A stretch of 64,000 nt of DNA from Mytilus californianus (Eukaryota; Mollusca; Bivalvia; Mytilida; Mytilidae): contig NW_026262690.1 of the NCBI RefSeq assembly GCF_021869535.1, forward strand, positions 65,869,995 through 65,933,994, given 5' to 3'. Shown here one piece after another: positions 46,119-58,215 of the stretch (position 1 is the stretch's first letter; each line of letters starts with the position of its first letter). The translations under genes and the position numbers were made by a program. The notes under the pieces are model-generated. The model saw only the letters and a program-made list of their open reading frames with translations, had not been told where the DNA came from and ran no database searches.

Positions 46119-46253
46119 TGTCAAGTATTTGCCGCTGTTCATTTATTAAGTAACTAACATCACTAACGTTACCTAATGTTAACGTTGCCTATTGTATATT
46201 GAACACAAGCCTTATTAATCCAAAGCGTAGTACTAACCACAAGATTCACGATA
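46119..46253 (+). repeat. 3' LTR of the BEL/Pao element
   Basis: 135 bp; matches the 5' LTR at both ends with a 48-bp internal deletion and several substitutions. Confidence 0.85.
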
Positions 46254-48595
46254 AGCATAAGAAAGATTCGATACAAAGGAAAATCTAAATATATCGTTTA
46301 TAACCTAACGGCAAAAGTGTGCGATTCTGCACTTACAGAAACTTCAGATAATTTCACAATTATTGTTCCTGAATATTGAATATCAAAACATTATGAAGGA
46401 AATACATAAATTAAATTTCAGACTGAATTTTTAGTAAATGGAGAAGATGTTTCACGTGATCATGAAGTGACATTATTATTTGAAGTTACATGCAATCCAA
46501 AAAACATTGACGATTTGTTGTATGTTTTAAGCACTTTGAAAATTTGCAAAGGGACATGGTCAAAAGAAAAAAAATCATGGCAAAATTAAGGAAAACAAAA
46601 TGGAAACAGAAATATGGAAAAGTATTTTGGAAAAAGGAATGTATGATGTCAGATATAGATCTAAATCAAGTCGAAAGATATTATCAATATTAGTTTCTTC
46701 AGATGTTTGTCCATCATTGTCCTCTATACAAAGAATGAGAAAAAAAGGAAGCTGGATGTAAGCAAAAAGGGCACAGTTGTGCCCTTAAGCCTGAAACAAA
46801 ATGTTAACCTACTAACATTGATGAAGTAGAAACAAGTAAAATTTCAAATGAACCTAAAACTATAAAGAAAGATAGTTCAAAATCAAAAGATAATAAAAAT
46901 ACAAAGGAGGATAGTTCAAATGATTCTAAAGAAAATGAAAATAATGAAAATGAATTTGTTAACGTGACAGAGCAAGATCATATAGACATGGAAAAATTCT
47001 AGATATTATTTGTAGTAAAGGGGTTCCCAAAGAATTTAGAGTTTTATTCAAATCTCAACAGTCAAATGCAAAAATATTGGGACCCAAAAGTCATCAGTAT
47101 ATGTCTTTCTTTATATTGCAGATCCCCACAGGCTTACCAGGATTTAAGAAAATGTGGAATGCTGATATTGCCTTCTAAACGGCTATTGCCATATTACAAA
47201 ACTCTGTACCCTAGGCTCCCGGAATCATTGAAAGAAACTTCCAATGGATGGCAAATGAGACTACCAAAAACAATGTACATTCATATGGCAAACATTGGGG
47301 ATTGTTAATAGACGAAATGTCAGTACAAGATGACTTGCGAGTCGTGAAGAAGGGAAATACTTGGTCGATAGTAGGAAATGTTGATATGGGAGACCTGAAC
47401 AATGATATTGATATCGTTATCAGCAATAAACCCAGAGTCAAAATGGCCACACACTGCCTGCAATATGTGTTCCACGGTTTTACAGGATTCCGTTGGCCTG
47501 TTGCCTATTACGACAGTGAAAATGCATGTGCATACCAAATATACAATACATTTTCGGATGTTGTCTCAAAGCTCCATCAGTACGGCTTTATAGTAGATTA
47601 TGTTAATATGGATGGAGCCACTACAATCAGACTCTTCATGAACATGTTATCATCTTCTGGTAATTTACGCAATGAAAAATATATTGTGTCTTGATATTTA
47701 CCAACATGAACACAAAATATGCCTCATTCAAGAATTCAAACATGTTTTGAAGAAGCTCAGAAATAGTATACTGGCAAGTCGCCTAGAAAATAAATCAAAA
47801 CCAGGTCGTTATGCTGTGAAAAATTCAAAACCAATAGTATGGAATCAATGAAAAAAGCCTATGAATACAATGTGCAAGATGGCTTCCCAATACATAAAAA
47901 CTTAACACATGAGCATATTGTTGTTACCCGTCTCAAAAATGAGGAATCATTTAGCTTCCTATGTTCTTAGTAAGGAAATTTTGCATTTAATGAAATGCTA
48001 TCAAAGTATCCTTGACAATCCTGCAACACTTGCATCCACTGTTGACATTTTAGAGAGCACATCAATTCCCGTTGACATTTTCCTAGATAAACGGACAATC
48101 AGTAACCTTCAAGACAATGGACTGATCAAATTTAAAGAAGTTTTATCCTTTTTCAATGAATGGGAACATGAAATTGAAGAATGTCAAATTTACAGTTCTT
48201 CTAAAAACCTCATAAATTTTGAAACCAGGGAATAATTGAATTCAAGTATTCAAGGCTTCGTCTCATTGTGTGAAAAATCTGTTTCCCATGGCAATAGCAT
48301 TAACCCAGGGTATATTAACTCCGATATTATAGAGAATAATTTTTACCAGTTAAGAGTAATCCATAATGGATTGAACAATAATTGAACTCTTGCGCAGATT
48401 GGTCCCTCACAAACTGCAGTGTGTCTTGGACAAACAACACTTTCTTCAAAATGTAACTCTGGAAGATCCGCCTCCTACTTTAAAGCAACAACGCCTTGTG
48501 CTTTAGATCCATCACAGAATAAGAAAAGAAAATTAACCAAACCTATTAGATTAAAAAATAAACTGTTAGTTCCTATTGACTACTGCCTTTCATGA
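46254..48595 (+). pseudogene. P-element-like (THAP9-type) transposase pseudogene
   Basis: Several shifted frames together resemble P-element-type transposases. They include FLVNGEDVSRDHEVTLLFEV (about 46430), KEFRVLFKSQQSNAKILGP (about 47035), ISICLSLYCRSPQAYQDLRK (about 47095), WGLLIDEMSVQDDLRVVKKG with an acidic catalytic-type segment (47297 on), THCLQYVFHGFTGFRWPVAY, then DYVNMDGATTIRLFM. Next come HKICLIQEFKHVLKKLRNSI (about 47710), SKMRNHLASYVLSKEI (about 47927), NFETRE and GYINSDIIENNFYQLR (about 48310), ending near 48595. At least five frameshifts and several stops are present. P-type transposases cut and reinsert DNA with an RNase H-like domain; this copy cannot. The BEL/Pao element interrupts its 5' part. 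Confidence 0.8.
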
Positions 48596-48621
48596 AATGT
48601 ATGTCCATTTGTCTGTCCAAT

Positions 48622-48747
48622 CACAGTCGTTTGAATTTTAGAAATAACAATATTAAAACAATGAAAAAAATATAGTTTGTTTTAATCTATATTACTATAT
48701 TTTAGTTCATTTTTAAAATTTTTATCGCTAAAATTCAAACGACTGTG
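48622..48747. mobile_element. 126-bp MITE, TIR CACAGTCG, 7-bp target duplication (second copy)
   Basis: The ends are CACAGTCGTTTGAATTTTAG and its inverse, flanked by GTCCAAT at 48615-48621 and 48748-48754. It lies 27 bp after the end of the P-element-like coding remnant. Confidence 0.88.
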
Positions 48748-49218
48748 GTCCAATATAGCTTTCTGGGACATAACTTTATTAATGTGAACCAAAAATAAGT
48801 GATTATGTGATTACCAGGTACCTCCATGAAGGGCCTCAAATATAAAAGTTGCACCAGGTACAGGTGTCAGAAAAGAGACAAAGAAAAGGGGATTAAGATA
48901 AAGGGGACAGGAGAAGGTTGTCCTTTAATTGACACATGTAATCAGTAGCGTATAAGGCGAACCTGATGTATTGTATAACGCCTCTCCCTTTTTTTAATAT
49001 TGTTATTTTTAGAGGAAATACTACTTTTTATGTCAAAAATTCTTATTACTTCAGTTTAAATCTTTTCCCAGTTTCACATTGCCCCGTTATTAAAATATTG
49101 TGTCCTTCTTGCGAGTAGTGTAATGCTTCCAATTGCTCTGGCGTCATCTTGCTGAAACCACTGGTCTTCTTGATCCGGAAATATATCTTTATTTGGTTAA
49201 AATTAGAAAGTTTTCATT

Positions 49219-49395
49219 CAATGCGGAATAGTTCCACCATGGCGACTGTAACAAAGTCGGATGCTGAATGACAATAATGAAATGGTCCATACGTCCATGA
49301 AATTGATCGAATGAAGGTACTTACCCCTCCGATGAATAGCAAAACACGACTTGTATAGAAATCATCCACAAAGCGTATCACTTTGCGTCCGTTGA
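49219..49395 (-). repeat. Dispersed repeat, minus-oriented copy
   Basis: Reverse complement of 38190-38380. The minus-strand open frame of about 70 codons here is repeat sequence. Confidence 0.75.
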
Positions 49396-49448
49396 GGTTA
49401 TTTCGATTATTTTTATTTTGGCGCAAAAACGCATTTCATAACTTCCCC

Positions 49449-49521
49449 TATGATATATATGTATCACTATTTTTTTAATTTTTTTTTTAATATCTTTATC
49501 ACTAAAATTCAAGCGACTGTG
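49449..49521 (+). repeat. Truncated third copy of the CACAGTCG MITE
   Basis: It matches the right part of the 39036 copy and ends tcaagcgactgtg. The left end is absent. Confidence 0.75.
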
Positions 49522-50779
49522 ATCTGATTTTGGAATTTGTATAATAATTTTTTTTTCTTATCAGTTTAGTAAACAGTCTTGAGCAATTAACCAAGGTCGG
49601 GATCTCTGTTTCTTTTTAATAGTGACAAATATACTCATGTTTGGACACGTGTTGGATATGGTGTTCAACAAAGAAAATGCTATTATACGAAAGGAGATGG
49701 ACCCTTAAAATATCCTAGATGGAGAGATAATGAAGAAGGAGATCGAAACGGAAGTCACTTTATACAACATGCAACGAAAACTGCTTTGTAAAAACAGTTC
49801 CATTGGTTGAAATAAAAAATTCAAAATAAGTATCGCGATACTTATGAAAATTAACTGCTTACTTATAAAAAAGTAAGCCGATACTTTTTTATTTATGCAT
49901 ATACATTTTGTATCGTTTAACTTTTGAAAAAAGCCATTACTTTTCAGCTGTATCTCCATACTTTTTAAAAGTAAGCCGATACCTCCGACGATACATCTAG
50001 AAAAAATTTAAAACACATTACACTTTGAATGTCCCTTTGCTATCTTTCGCCTCTCTTGAAACTAACCTTAAAATTACTGCTCTGATTGGCAAGTATTTCA
50101 TTTACATTCAGTTTACTTAGGTCGTGTTCTCTTTTTTTGAAATTTCATTTGCGTAAAATTTTAAAAACCTACCAGCAAATCAGGAAGAAAACACACATAA
50201 ATATAAAAACACACCCATACTTGACCAAACATGCATCCAGTTAATGTCAGTTTTAACGTAATTTTTTTCTCCAAAAACTTTATCTAGCAAATTGCACATT
50301 AGTCTTACACACGAGTAATAATTGTGTAATTCTAAAGTTACCGTGTTTAAATACGAGCATAAAAGACCAAACTAAAAGCTCTGTTGCATGTAGCAAAGCC
50401 TTAATATTATAACCCTCGTCTGAAATCGAAGTTACATGTACAGACCTTCAAAAATGCTCGATTTCAATTTTACTTAGACAATCGTCTAGACTTAAATGGT
50501 ATAATAAGCGTTTTAACACTGTTGGCACCTTATAAATCTCATAGCTTTCATGATTATAACATACATATAAATCAGAACTTAATGTGTTGTCTGTTTAATT
50601 ACCACCGTGTTTATTTTAAAATGCTAAATTACAGCTTTAATACGTGTGTTTGTGTTATCGTACTGTTAACTTGTTTGTATATTTAATATTTTAATGACAG
50701 ACTGAACTTTATTTCGATGTAAGGCGTCATAATCTTTATGAGGTTGCAATATATAAAATTGAATGGAATTTATGTAATG

Positions 50780-51157
50780 TTATTTTAATTTTTCATATAT
50801 ATATATAACATAAATGAACCGATAATGATATTGCCGGTAGTTGTGATCTGACTTTTGGATCTTGTTTCTATATTTCAAAACATCATGATAAGTGGGTAGG
50901 ATGAAACTCTTACAATACATTCTTGTTATTATTTCCTTCACTTTTAACCAACTTTGTTGTCTAGGATGTTGTAAGCCAATCCTCGACGTTTTTGGGGAAC
51001 CCTTTAGAAAATATTTCCCAAAATCCCTTAGATTCTGAAACGGCGAATTAACATGATCGCAAGATGTTTTACAATACAGACAACTCCATATTGGTGAGGT
51101 CGATAATTCGACCACTCGTACGGCGTACCACTCATTGCCGTTTTCAGGATAAGGCAA
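50780..51157 (-). CDS. Unrecognised ORF, 125 codons (doubtful)
   Basis: The minus-strand frame includes WYAVRVVELSTSPIWSCLYC, KTSCDHVN, and GKYFLKGSPKTSRIGLQHPR, with mixed composition rather than the low-complexity look of chance frames. The C-x2-C...C-x-H spacing is loosely like a SWIM-type zinc motif, but this is weak. It overlaps, on the opposite strand, the retroelement fragment at 51145-51220. It could be part of the same decayed mobile element. Confidence 0.25.
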   Translation of the reverse strand: MPYPENGNEWYAVRVVELSTSPIWSCLYCKTSCDHVNSPFQNLRDFGKYFLKGSPKTSRIGLQHPRQQSWLKVKEIITRMYCKSFILPTYHDVLKYRNKIQKSDHNYRQYHYRFIYVIYIYEKLK

Positions 51158-51220
51158 AACATATCGTAGTTGCCAAAAATAAAATAGCTGACGCTCTCTC
51201 TTTCTGTCAGTTGGAAAAAC
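51145..51220 (+). pseudogene. Retroelement RNase H-end fragment (IADALS motif)
   Basis: The frame reads AKHIVVAKNKIADALSFCQL. 'NxIADALSR' is the phrase at the end of the reverse transcriptase/RNase H region in Ty3-like and DIRS-like elements; here the Arg is replaced by Phe. Only about 25 residues are recognisable. Confidence 0.45.
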
Positions 51221-51267
51221 CTATGATGTTTATACTAATGGCGGATAAAAAAAAACATGAAATTTAA

Positions 51268-52917
51268 GACCTGATCACGTGATTTATTGTATAAGACAAC
51301 CTGCTTCTTATTATCATGGTTTTAAAATACTTTGAGTAAGAGGACAGACATACTGATAAATTTAGGCAACAGAGGTTGACGTTGAAAATCTCTTAAACCG
51401 ATAAAAAAAAAAGGTACACATGATAGTAAAGAAACGAAAACTAATGGAATCACACGAACTTCAAAAGAAAACAGATCAGCTGCGTCGACAGTGTAGGCGT
51501 CTCCTGCTACATATGCATCACCGGCCATGCGAATACACACCCAATCAAAATGGAACAATTAGGAATAAGACATAATCAGTAAGATAACAGATCAGACGAC
51601 CGATCTGGTAAAGCTAAAGATTTAGGACCGCGAAAACATGTCACTCGTGAATTGAGCCACAGATATATCGCATTTGTAATCAGAAATCGAGATGGTTACC
51701 GTAAAACTAATGCAGTGTAGATTTCATTCGTTCTTCTGCATAACTCAGTTTTTGTGAAATGACCACACCCCAGTTAAGTACTTATAACGCAAACATTCAT
51801 GGGCTTAACATCCATGTAGATATGTAAACGCCATACGAATGATGTATAAACGTGTAGTGTTAAACTCCAATTATGTTAATCAAAATCTAAGACTGACCAG
51901 AGCTGTTATTGATCCACCATTATTGATGAGCAGCCATATCCAGAATCTGATTCAGACATTCAGGTCATAGGTAGGCTGGGAGGCAGGCAGATTCATCTCG
52001 TTAATATAATAAAATCCAATAATGTTTTAAAATGTTGTTTCGTTTTATTAATTTAAGTACAGAAATAATAATCACTTAAGCGAGACTTAAAGTCTTTTAA
52101 ATATTGAAGGTTTACCCATTATCATTTGGATTTTTGGTGTATAATTATTGAAGCTAGGAAAATAGCAGTGGCATTCATCTTGGACTAGACATATATTAAT
52201 CAGTTTTGATGGCTAGGAAAACAGAATAGTGGCGAATGATCTACTGAACAGGATCAAGAGCTACTGATGCTTGGTTACGAGCAACCACCCCCTATTCTTA
52301 TTTTCACATGGGCGGTAATGACTTAAGAGCTACTTATACATGAGTATTACATGACCAAAGTTGCTGAACTTTGACTGACCAATTACAAGATATGGTCTTC
52401 AATTTTGCCAAGATTAAGCTTATGTTATCCAGTTGACACACAAGCAATAAATAGAGCAAGACAGGCGAATGATAGTTCATGTTACTGATATTTGTAGTAA
52501 CATTCATCTTTATACAATTCAAGGTTCATTTGAAGTTTCCCTCGTCTTTTCTATCTACTTGCCACATACTTTCCCGTATGTATATTAAAAAAACTGTTTA
52601 AATGTTCACTGTATAATATCCTCTTTTCAATTAAGTTTATTGTTATTTTTTTTTTGATATACTGGATTTCTATATCTAGCTTTTCGTGTTCGACATAAAG
52701 CTTCATGCAGATCTCCTGGCACTGAATGGTGGTTGAAAAAAATAAACAAAGATACCAGGCTTATAAATTGTGGTTGACCCGACTGCTTCTATTAATGTGT
52801 CATATGTCGCTGCGGGTTTTTTTCATGGGTCATTTTGTGTCATATTTGATTTAGCATCCGAAAAATCTATTATTTTGTGTCCCTCTATCCCATGATCCAA
52901 CACACTCATATTTTAGG
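51268..52917. other. Intergenic DNA, no gene seen
   Basis: No convincing coding region, RNA or repeat boundary. Confidence 0.4.
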
Positions 52918-53245
52918 AATTTTTATGCCCAACTACGATAGTAGAGGGGCATTATGTTTTTCGGTCTGTGCGTCCGTCCGTTCATTCGTTCGTCCGTTCG
53001 TTCGTTCGTCCGTCCGTTCGTCCGTCCGTCTGTCCCGCTATAGGTTAAAGTTTTTGGTCAAGGTAGTTTTTGATGAAGTTGAAGTCCAATTAACTTGAAA
53101 CTTAGTACACATATTCCCTATGAAATGATCTTTCTAATTTTAATGCCAAATTAAAGTTTTGACCCCAATTTCACGGTCCACTGAACATAGAAAATGATAG
53201 TGCGAGTGGGGCATCCGTGTACTATGGACACATTCTTGTTTACTT
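52918..53245 (+). repeat. Bivalve dispersed repeat with a CCGTCCGTTCGT microsatellite
   Basis: 'atgcccaactacgatagtag' leads into a (CGTC/CGTT)n run (52970-53030), then 'tttttgatgaagttgaagtc' and 'ccatgaaa'-type text. It ends 'gggcatccgtgtactatgg'. The Arg/Ser-rich open frame over the microsatellite is not a gene. Confidence 0.7.
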
Positions 53246-54513
53246 CTGCTAGAAAATGTACATATTTAGTAATCAGTGCCTCAGCACTAACGTGATTTAT
53301 AGTATACAGTTCGTAAAAATTCTCCATTGATAATTTTGAAATTCAAACTACCTCTAGCTAAATTTAGATGGATTTGGCTGTCCTTTTAATGTTCTTGTTG
53401 GTAATTTAGCTATTCTAGTATACCAATATAATCTATTCATCATTGTTTTAAAATTTTTGGGTTTGATCGTTTCTAGTGACAGAAATCCAAAATAGCGCTT
53501 TGGAAGCACCCATAAGTGTTGTTTTCATTTAAAAACTAACAGTCATATTCATCCATTGAAATATTTACTGTATATATACATATATGTAAAGGCCTTCCGT
53601 AAAAAAAAATAAAATTAAAGATTCGATATAGTCCAGTGTTCATGTGAACTCGAATTTCAGATCAGAGATTGTATACTATCTAATGGCAAATACATAAAAA
53701 TTGATGTATTATGGTTTAATGTATATTTGTACTACTAAATTAAACACATTTAAGAGCGGTTAGATAGATCACCAAACAATTATTTTTCACTTGAACGATT
53801 GTTTTCAGCTTGAGAATTGACGAAGTTACAAAATTCAAAGAAATTGCGTACTTGCCAAGTTTTAAGTAGGAGTACACCAGTCTTTATCTAAAAAATAAAG
53901 AACAACACCACTTCATATCAATAATTTGTGTTTAAAGCGCTTTTCTTGATTAACATTCATCCTGATCAGGAAATTTAGTTCTATTTACAAAGCAATGATT
54001 TGGGAATAAACAAATGCGCATGCCAGAACTAAAACATATACCTTCCAGATAGTTTGGACATGACAAAAAAATGTCACTTAGTAAGATTACTTTTCTGGAT
54101 TTACCTTCATCGTGGAACGCTCTTACTCAAAAGCATGTGAGCCGAGGATGTATAAACACCTGAATACATGAGAAGATATATGACGAAAAGCAGCTCTTAA
54201 AAGAAAAGTTTTACTTTGCCTTAGGGAGTTGGAACCTTAGTTTTTTACCATTTCTTATTTCATCCGTAGACGATCGTTATAAGTCATGTCGATACCAATT
54301 CACTGGCTACTGAGCTGATGTTACCCTCGGGGACCAACAATCCCCTAGCAGAGGTGCTGAAACCGACTGGAAAACAAACATAACAAAAACAAATAAGTTG
54401 GTGTCACCAAAGTTCTTTTCTAGATGTGCCTCCATCAGGAACGCTTAAAACCTCAAAATATATATAAAAAAAATATTTGTTTATACTTCATAAATACCAT
54501 GAAAATACATTCT
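53246..54513. other. AT-rich intergenic DNA, no gene seen
   Basis: A short phrase near 53270 (tcagtgcctcagcactaac) resembles one near 26795, from a mussel repeat. Nothing else recognised. Confidence 0.4.
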
Positions 54514-54699
54514 TTAAGAGCCAGTCTGTGGTAAAATCATGCAAAATGGTCCGAATCCAAAATTATCCAATCAGACTGATATTTTGTATTTTTGATACCT
54601 TATATGTAATAACTATTTGTGCAAAATATTTTGAAAAAATATTCAGCCATTATTTGTGTATGCAGAACATTCGATAATTGTCAATTTCTGTACTGACAA

Positions 54700-56206
54700 A
54701 AGGCCATTTTAAGCCTATTTTAGGGTATTTTGACCTGTTTTTTTGTATTATTATAGAAAAGTTGCAGCTTAATGATAACTAATACCTTAACAAACAACTC
54801 AAAATGAAACAAAATTAGGATAGTTTTCAAAGTTTTGACATTTCTCAATACCTCTACTGGCAGGTTGATATTGCATGGTTTTGAAAAAGTGCCGATTCAG
54901 CAAAATTTTTCTTTTTTAAAGACCTGAATCTTGTAAGATCATGTTTTGTTTTTAATAAAATGTAATACAGCATGAAGCTTATATATTTATCTACAAAATG
55001 CAAAAAAAATGGTGCTCGGCAAATGATACCTTCTTACGATAAAATAACAATTTAAGATGGACAAGATGGCAATTTTGCCGTATTTATGAATTTTTTATTG
55101 GTTACAAGAGAAACTTTACATATGTATGTGATAGTAAAAATATAAGAAAATAATGACATATATAATGTTTATTGCTTATCTTGTTTGATTAAACTGAGTT
55201 AAACTTAGTTTTAATTGAAAATATACACTACAAAAGTAGGCCTGGAAAGACCCCTTTTAAGCCCCAAAATTTAGCATTTTTCAATTTGTTTAAAATACAT
55301 GTACATGTATTAACTTATCGCTACTTATTAAAGTCACTTTTCAAAAGTAGAATAATTAAGTTACTTTAAAATCATTTTTTAATGGGCTGTTTTTTTTACA
55401 ATACTATGAACATTCAACAGGTACTATCATCATTAATTTATGTAAAATTTCTGAAATCTTCACAATTTTAGCATTTGTGCTAATTTTAGACGTTTGGTGT
55501 CTAAAATGGATATGGCCACTTTTGTTCAGTCTTGATATTTATATACATGTTGTATTTGATGATATTACATACACATATAAAAATTGAGACTGGGTGCTTC
55601 TTACCTAGAAAAGGGGGTCCATTTTTTTAAATTGGAATTAATCTTTATAAGCTTTTTGTCAAATATCAAGCAGAAGCTGAGAAAAGTGTTACTTAAATTT
55701 TGTAACGCTGACATGAATGACAGATAGTGATCCCTATGTAGCTTCTGGGATAACAGTCGACATAACAACAATGTTAAGTTTCCTCATAGAATGTAATCTC
55801 ACATAACTTGAGGCATGTGAATAAGACATGTAAGATGTAGTTAGCCTATAATACTAGCACAGACAAACTAAAATATTTCAAATGGAAATAAAATTTATTT
55901 TATACCTACATGAATAAAAGCAAATATACAGATAAATGGTTCAACTGTGGTGCAGACATTTTCATTAAAATGGTTATATAATTATTCAGGCTGTTTGCTT
56001 ATAATTTTATTGTCATATAATATTAGCGAAGTCTGCCATAAAGAGAAACATGCAAAACGGTCTGAATACATGCAAACAGTGATAAGATCTGAAGCCAGGT
56101 AGGATGACTATTCAGGTCTAAGTTAGTAAGTATGCATCAATAAGAGCTTCAGTCAAAACATCCTGTTGTAATATTGACTGTGTTTCGTCTGTTTTCCTCT
56201 TTTCTA
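54700..56206. other. AT-rich DNA inside the candidate TTAA element, no gene
   Basis: No open frame with protein character. The end-like sequence gtctgccataaa...catgcaaaa lies at 56030-56058. Confidence 0.4.
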
Positions 56207-56371
56207 CTACAGATCAGAACACTTTATCGACTTGTATTGTGCAGGTACAATATAATTCAAAATCAAATCAATAATTTCTGATGATAATTTTGAAGAAAAA
56301 GCCATTGTACTTTTTGATACATCATCCCATGCCAGATTCAATTGGTTCCTAAATGGTGGATACTTTCCATT
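56207..56371 (-). pseudogene. Coding-like fragment of unknown identity, 54 codons
   Basis: Between a TGA (56372-56374) and a TAG (56207-56209) the minus strand reads NGKYPPFRNQLNLAWDDVSK, then a Ser-rich stretch, then IVPAQYKSIKCSDL. A neighbouring frame upstream (near 56375-56450) has SDWETDNISDREKPTEACIS. The balanced composition suggests a decayed exon, possibly of the element that contains it. I do not recognise the family. Confidence 0.3.
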
Positions 56372-57039
56372 TCAAAGGAAATGCAAGCCTCTGTGGGTTT
56401 TTCCCGGTCAGAAATGTTATCTGTTTCCCAATCTGATGCTAAATATTATGAAAAATTAGTTGATGCTGTGAATATACTCCTATGAGAACCTGAGCATCTT
56501 TAATTTGGCTTTCATCATGTTCATCTCCATCTAAAAAGATAAAAAATAAATCTACAAATGTACTTTAAAAAAATAATATATCCCTTATTATATTAAAAAT
56601 AAATGAATTCTCAAATAAACAGTGTCCATGATATATGAGATAACTATGAAATCTATTTGGTTCGGACCCAATGAAAAAAAATATATAAGATATCTCAACT
56701 GGTGGATTAAAATCATTGCTTTACCACATCTAGTATATCTGATAAATCTCAATGTCTTCATGCAATAAACTGCTTTGCTGAGCGCAGCTGGATACGTCCG
56801 CAGAGGTTCAACCCTGAACAGTTGGGGAAAAATGGACACAATATTCAAGCTTGATACAGGTCTGAATTTGAATTGTAATTAAATATTTGACATATTATAG
56901 GTTTCTGAATAAATGTAGTCAAAGAACTTGAAATTGGTTATATAAATTGAATTTGTATTCAATTAAAGATTTCTTGCTGTTGTGCAATACACTGTGCTGT
57001 TGCACAAACTTAGTAAATCTGTTGTCAGACTATAAACAA

Positions 57040-57715
57040 ATAAAGTTCAATTTCTTCTCAATGTCATATTTGAAATTTATGAAAATCAATAGGGAGATTA
57101 CATCAATAGCTATAAATAATTCACCAAAGTTTCATGATACTGCTGAAAGCATTTTTGAGTTATTGTCCAAAAAAATGGAAAATCCCCCCTTTTTTAATGA
57201 ATAAAACCCCATAACTCAGAAATGTAAAATCTAAAATTTATAAAATTCCAAAGGGAGCTTACATCAACAGATATAAACAATTCACCAAAGTTTTATGAGA
57301 ACTGCTGAAAGCATTTTTTAATTATTGTCTGAAAACTGGAAAATCCCCTTTTTTATGAATAAAACCTTGTAACTCGGAAACGTTAAATCTAAAATTTATA
57401 AAAATCCAAAAGGGAGCTCATGTCAATAGATATACACAATTCACCAAAATTTCTTGCAAGTTGGTGAAAGCATTCATGAGTTATTGTCTGAAAACTGGAA
57501 AAATCCTCCCTTTTTTAATGAATAAAACCCCATAACTCGGAAACGGTAAATCTGACATTTATAAAAAATGAAAGGGAGCTCACGACAATAGATATAAACA
57601 ATTCACCAAAGTTTCATGCATATTGGTTAAAGCTTTTTTGAGTTAATGTCCGACATGTTGACAACGGACGTACGGACAGACGGACGGACGGTCAACGGTA
57701 TACCATAATACGTCC
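57040..57715 (+). repeat. Tandem repeat, about 160-bp unit, four copies
   Basis: The phrase ttcaccaaag recurs at 57120, 57281, 57440 and 57602. Each unit also has 'gggagctcac/ttac', 'gagttattgtc' and 'aaccccataactcgga'. It ends in a gacggacggacgg run. The short open frame at 56947 is not a gene. Confidence 0.85.
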
Positions 57716-57754
57716 CGTAACCTGACGTATAAAAACTTAACCAAACCATTCATG

Positions 57755-58215
57755 CAGAAATTGTAGGCCAAAGTGACCTTATCAATAGTAACCATGTTGT
57801 ACTACCCAAGATATCTATCAACTAGCTATAGTCAAGTATCAATGTAATACCATGTCTATTATCTTACAGAGAGACCTAAACACACAAAATTAACAAAGTT
57901 GCTCAAGTGGAAAATGTAGGTCAACATTACCTTTATAAAAGTGAATCATGTTGGACTTTCCAAAATCAATACACTGGTTAAGTATCAAAGCTATACAATT
58001 TTGTACCCGAGATATTGACCTTAATGCAAAAAACTTAACCATGTCACTCATGCTGAAAATGTAGGTCAAGGTGACCTATTTTTTATCATTTACCCTATTG
58101 CTCTACCCAAAACCTATCCACTGGTCAAACATCATAGCTATACTACATGTTTCATGAATATATCTAGTGTCACTTAAGTGAAAATGTAGGTCATAATGAC
58201 CTAATTATAAATGTT
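57755..58215 (+). repeat. Degenerate tandem repeat with AAATGTAGGTCA motif
   Basis: gaaaatgtaggtca-type motifs recur near 57758, 57911, 58056 and 58181, spaced about 125-155 bp, with related 'tgttg-acta/tttccaaaa' text between. It is old and diverged. Confidence 0.7.

Larger units (their letters stand above)
43537..46253 (+). mobile_element. BEL/Pao LTR retrotransposon, internally deleted, with AGCAT target duplication
   Basis: The left LTR (43537-43719) and right LTR (46119-46253) both begin TGTCAAGTATTTGCCGCTG and end CGATA. AGCAT flanks the element on both sides (43532-43536 and 46254-46258). A primer-binding site, TGGTGCCGTGACC, starts at 43721, two bases past the left LTR. A purine/C-rich stretch ending ggcgcccccag precedes the right LTR. 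The coding region retains gag and protease-like parts but lacks reverse transcriptase, RNase H and integrase. The element is non-autonomous and inserted into the P-element-like transposase pseudogene. Confidence 0.88.
48755..50779. other. Intergenic DNA with repeat fragments, no gene
   Basis: Apart from the repeat copies at 49219 and 49449, there are small repeated motifs such as aagtaagccgatac (near 49873 and 49970). No coding region is convincing. Confidence 0.4.

Noticed and set aside
52877-53098. Arg/Ser-rich 73-codon ORF
   Set aside because: Translation of the CGTCCGTT microsatellite in a dispersed repeat.
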